Positions 4,690 to 5,216 of a stretch of DNA of 5,216 bases are shown piece after piece. Below the pieces are notes generated by a model. That model did no database searches. It was not told where the DNA came from and saw only the letters and a list, made by a program, of their open reading frames with translations. This stretch comes from Gemmatimonadota bacterium (GTDB lineage Bacteria; Gemmatimonadota; Gemmatimonadetes; Longimicrobiales; Gaopeijiaceae), in assembly GCA_007129525.1 (NCBI GenBank), contig SKVI01000339.1, positions 1 through 5,216 on the forward strand. Direction: 5' to 3'. The position numbers and the translations under genes were made by a program. The number at the start of each line of letters is the position of its first letter. Positions within the stretch are counted from its first letter, which is position 1.

Positions 4690-5216
4690 TCAGGCCGTGA
4701 CCTGGCAGTGGAAGACGGTGGCCGGAAGTACGTTGCGGGGCTCGAAGCTCCAGTCCACCTCGTCGAACACCCGCTTGAGGTGCGAGCCGATCCTGGGAGA
4801 GAACTGGTAGACCAGCATGGCGCCGTCGGTGTTCAGGACCGAGCGGGTCCGCTCCAGGATCCGGTCCCGGACCTCTCCGGGCATGAGGCTGAAGGGAATT
4901 CCCGAAAGAACGTAGTCCGCTCCGTCGAAGCCGCGATCCGTGAGCACGGTCTCCACCTCTTCGGCCGAGTCGTGGATCACCTCCAGACGCGAATCGGAGT
5001 AGGTCTCCCTGAGGTGGCTGACGAAGTCCGGGTGGGTCTCGAAGACCACCAGCCGGGCATCGTGCCGCATTTTTTGCAGGATCTCGGCCGTGCAGGTGCC
5101 CAGGCCCGGTCCGTATTCGACGATGACCCGGGCTCTGGACCAGTCAATGGGCGCAAGGGTCCTGCGCACCAGGAATCGGGAGCTGGGAATGACCGATCCC
5201 AGCATGGCGGGCTCCT
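4690..5216 (-). CDS. SAM-dependent methyltransferase, phospholipid N-methyltransferase (PmtA)-like, probably cut at its N-terminus
   Basis: This is a class I methyltransferase resembling the rhizobial-type enzymes that methylate phosphatidylethanolamine, stepwise to phosphatidylcholine, at the inner membrane. Numbered from the Met at 5205: the lead-in GSVIPSSRFL (3-12), typical of this family; SAM motif I EYGPGLG (30-36); acidic Glu56 after the second strand; SGIPFSLMP (101-109) at the motif IV position, as in PmtA-type proteins (SGLP); and LVYQFSP (131-137). The ATG at 5205 has AGGAG 6 bases upstream and gives 171 residues. However, the frame stays open to the edge (reading Glu-Pro-Ala before Met), and relatives usually have some 15-25 residues before the PSS motif, often ending in a Pro-x-x-Gly pattern like Pro-Ala-Met-Leu-Gly. 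I therefore mark it as partial, with the true start probably outside. It ends 43 bases from the Pcs-like gene, tail to tail. An rRNA-type methyltransferase role is less likely. No membrane segment is seen, as expected for a peripheral enzyme. Confidence 0.85.
   Translation of the reverse strand, partial: EPAMLGSVIPSSRFLVRRTLAPIDWSRARVIVEYGPGLGTCTAEILQKMRHDARLVVFETHPDFVSHLRETYSDSRLEVIHDSAEEVETVLTDRGFDGADYVLSGIPFSLMPGEVRDRILERTRSVLNTDGAMLVYQFSPRIGSHLKRVFDEVDWSFEPRNVLPATVFHCQVTA

Noticed and set aside
4668..4696. GGCCTG/CAGGCC inverted repeat between the two convergent lipid genes, considered as a terminator
   Set aside because: Only 6 pairs with a 17-base loop, running into the methyltransferase stop codon, and no T-run.
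3971..4810. A 279-codon plus-strand frame overlapping the Pcs-like gene
   Set aside because: It is an out-of-frame shadow, Gly/Arg/Pro-rich, running across two real genes of opposite orientation.

Overview
The window is a GC-rich bacterial chromosomal segment with third codon positions strongly biased to G/C and good Shine-Dalgarno sequences, including one AAAGGAGGT. It holds no mobile element, CRISPR array, rRNA or tRNA that I can see. The gene set (secreted hydrolases, a Tat-exported enzyme, phosphatidylcholine-type lipid enzymes) fits a Gram-negative environmental bacterium. From remembered protein style I lean to Gemmatimonadota or a similar phylum, but that is a guess and not something the sequence proves.

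Layout, left to right. (1) 1-1142, minus strand, cut by the left edge: a long-form NfeD membrane serine protease with signal peptide, ClpP-type Ser/Lys protease domain and several membrane segments, ending just where the C-terminal OB-fold should begin. (2) 1143-1454: a divergent intergenic region. (3) 1455-2714, plus: an alanine-racemase-fold PLP enzyme with a textbook twin-arginine signal. It keeps the catalytic Lys/Tyr pair, but several second-shell and substrate-site positions are changed. (4) 2732-2777: a strong hairpin between two convergent genes. (5) 2799-3545, minus: a secreted isochorismatase-family cysteine hydrolase with an intact Asp-Lys-Cys triad. (6) 3546-3947: about 400 bases without a convincing gene, holding several small inverted repeats and a possible gene remnant. 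(7) 3948-4646, plus: a CDP-alcohol phosphatidyltransferase of the phosphatidylcholine synthase type. (8) 4690-5216, minus, probably cut by the right edge: a SAM-dependent methyltransferase of the phospholipid N-methyltransferase type.

These are mostly single genes in alternating orientation rather than one operon. The two right-hand genes form the clearest functional pair. A Pcs-like enzyme (choline plus CDP-diacylglycerol) and a Pmt-like enzyme (stepwise methylation of phosphatidylethanolamine) are the two known bacterial routes to phosphatidylcholine, and here they sit tail to tail 43 bases apart. The three left-hand products all carry export signals (Sec, Tat, Sec), so the window as a whole is biased to envelope functions. 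I found no clear new multi-gene system. The most unusual single item is the Tat-exported, active-site-divergent racemase homologue.
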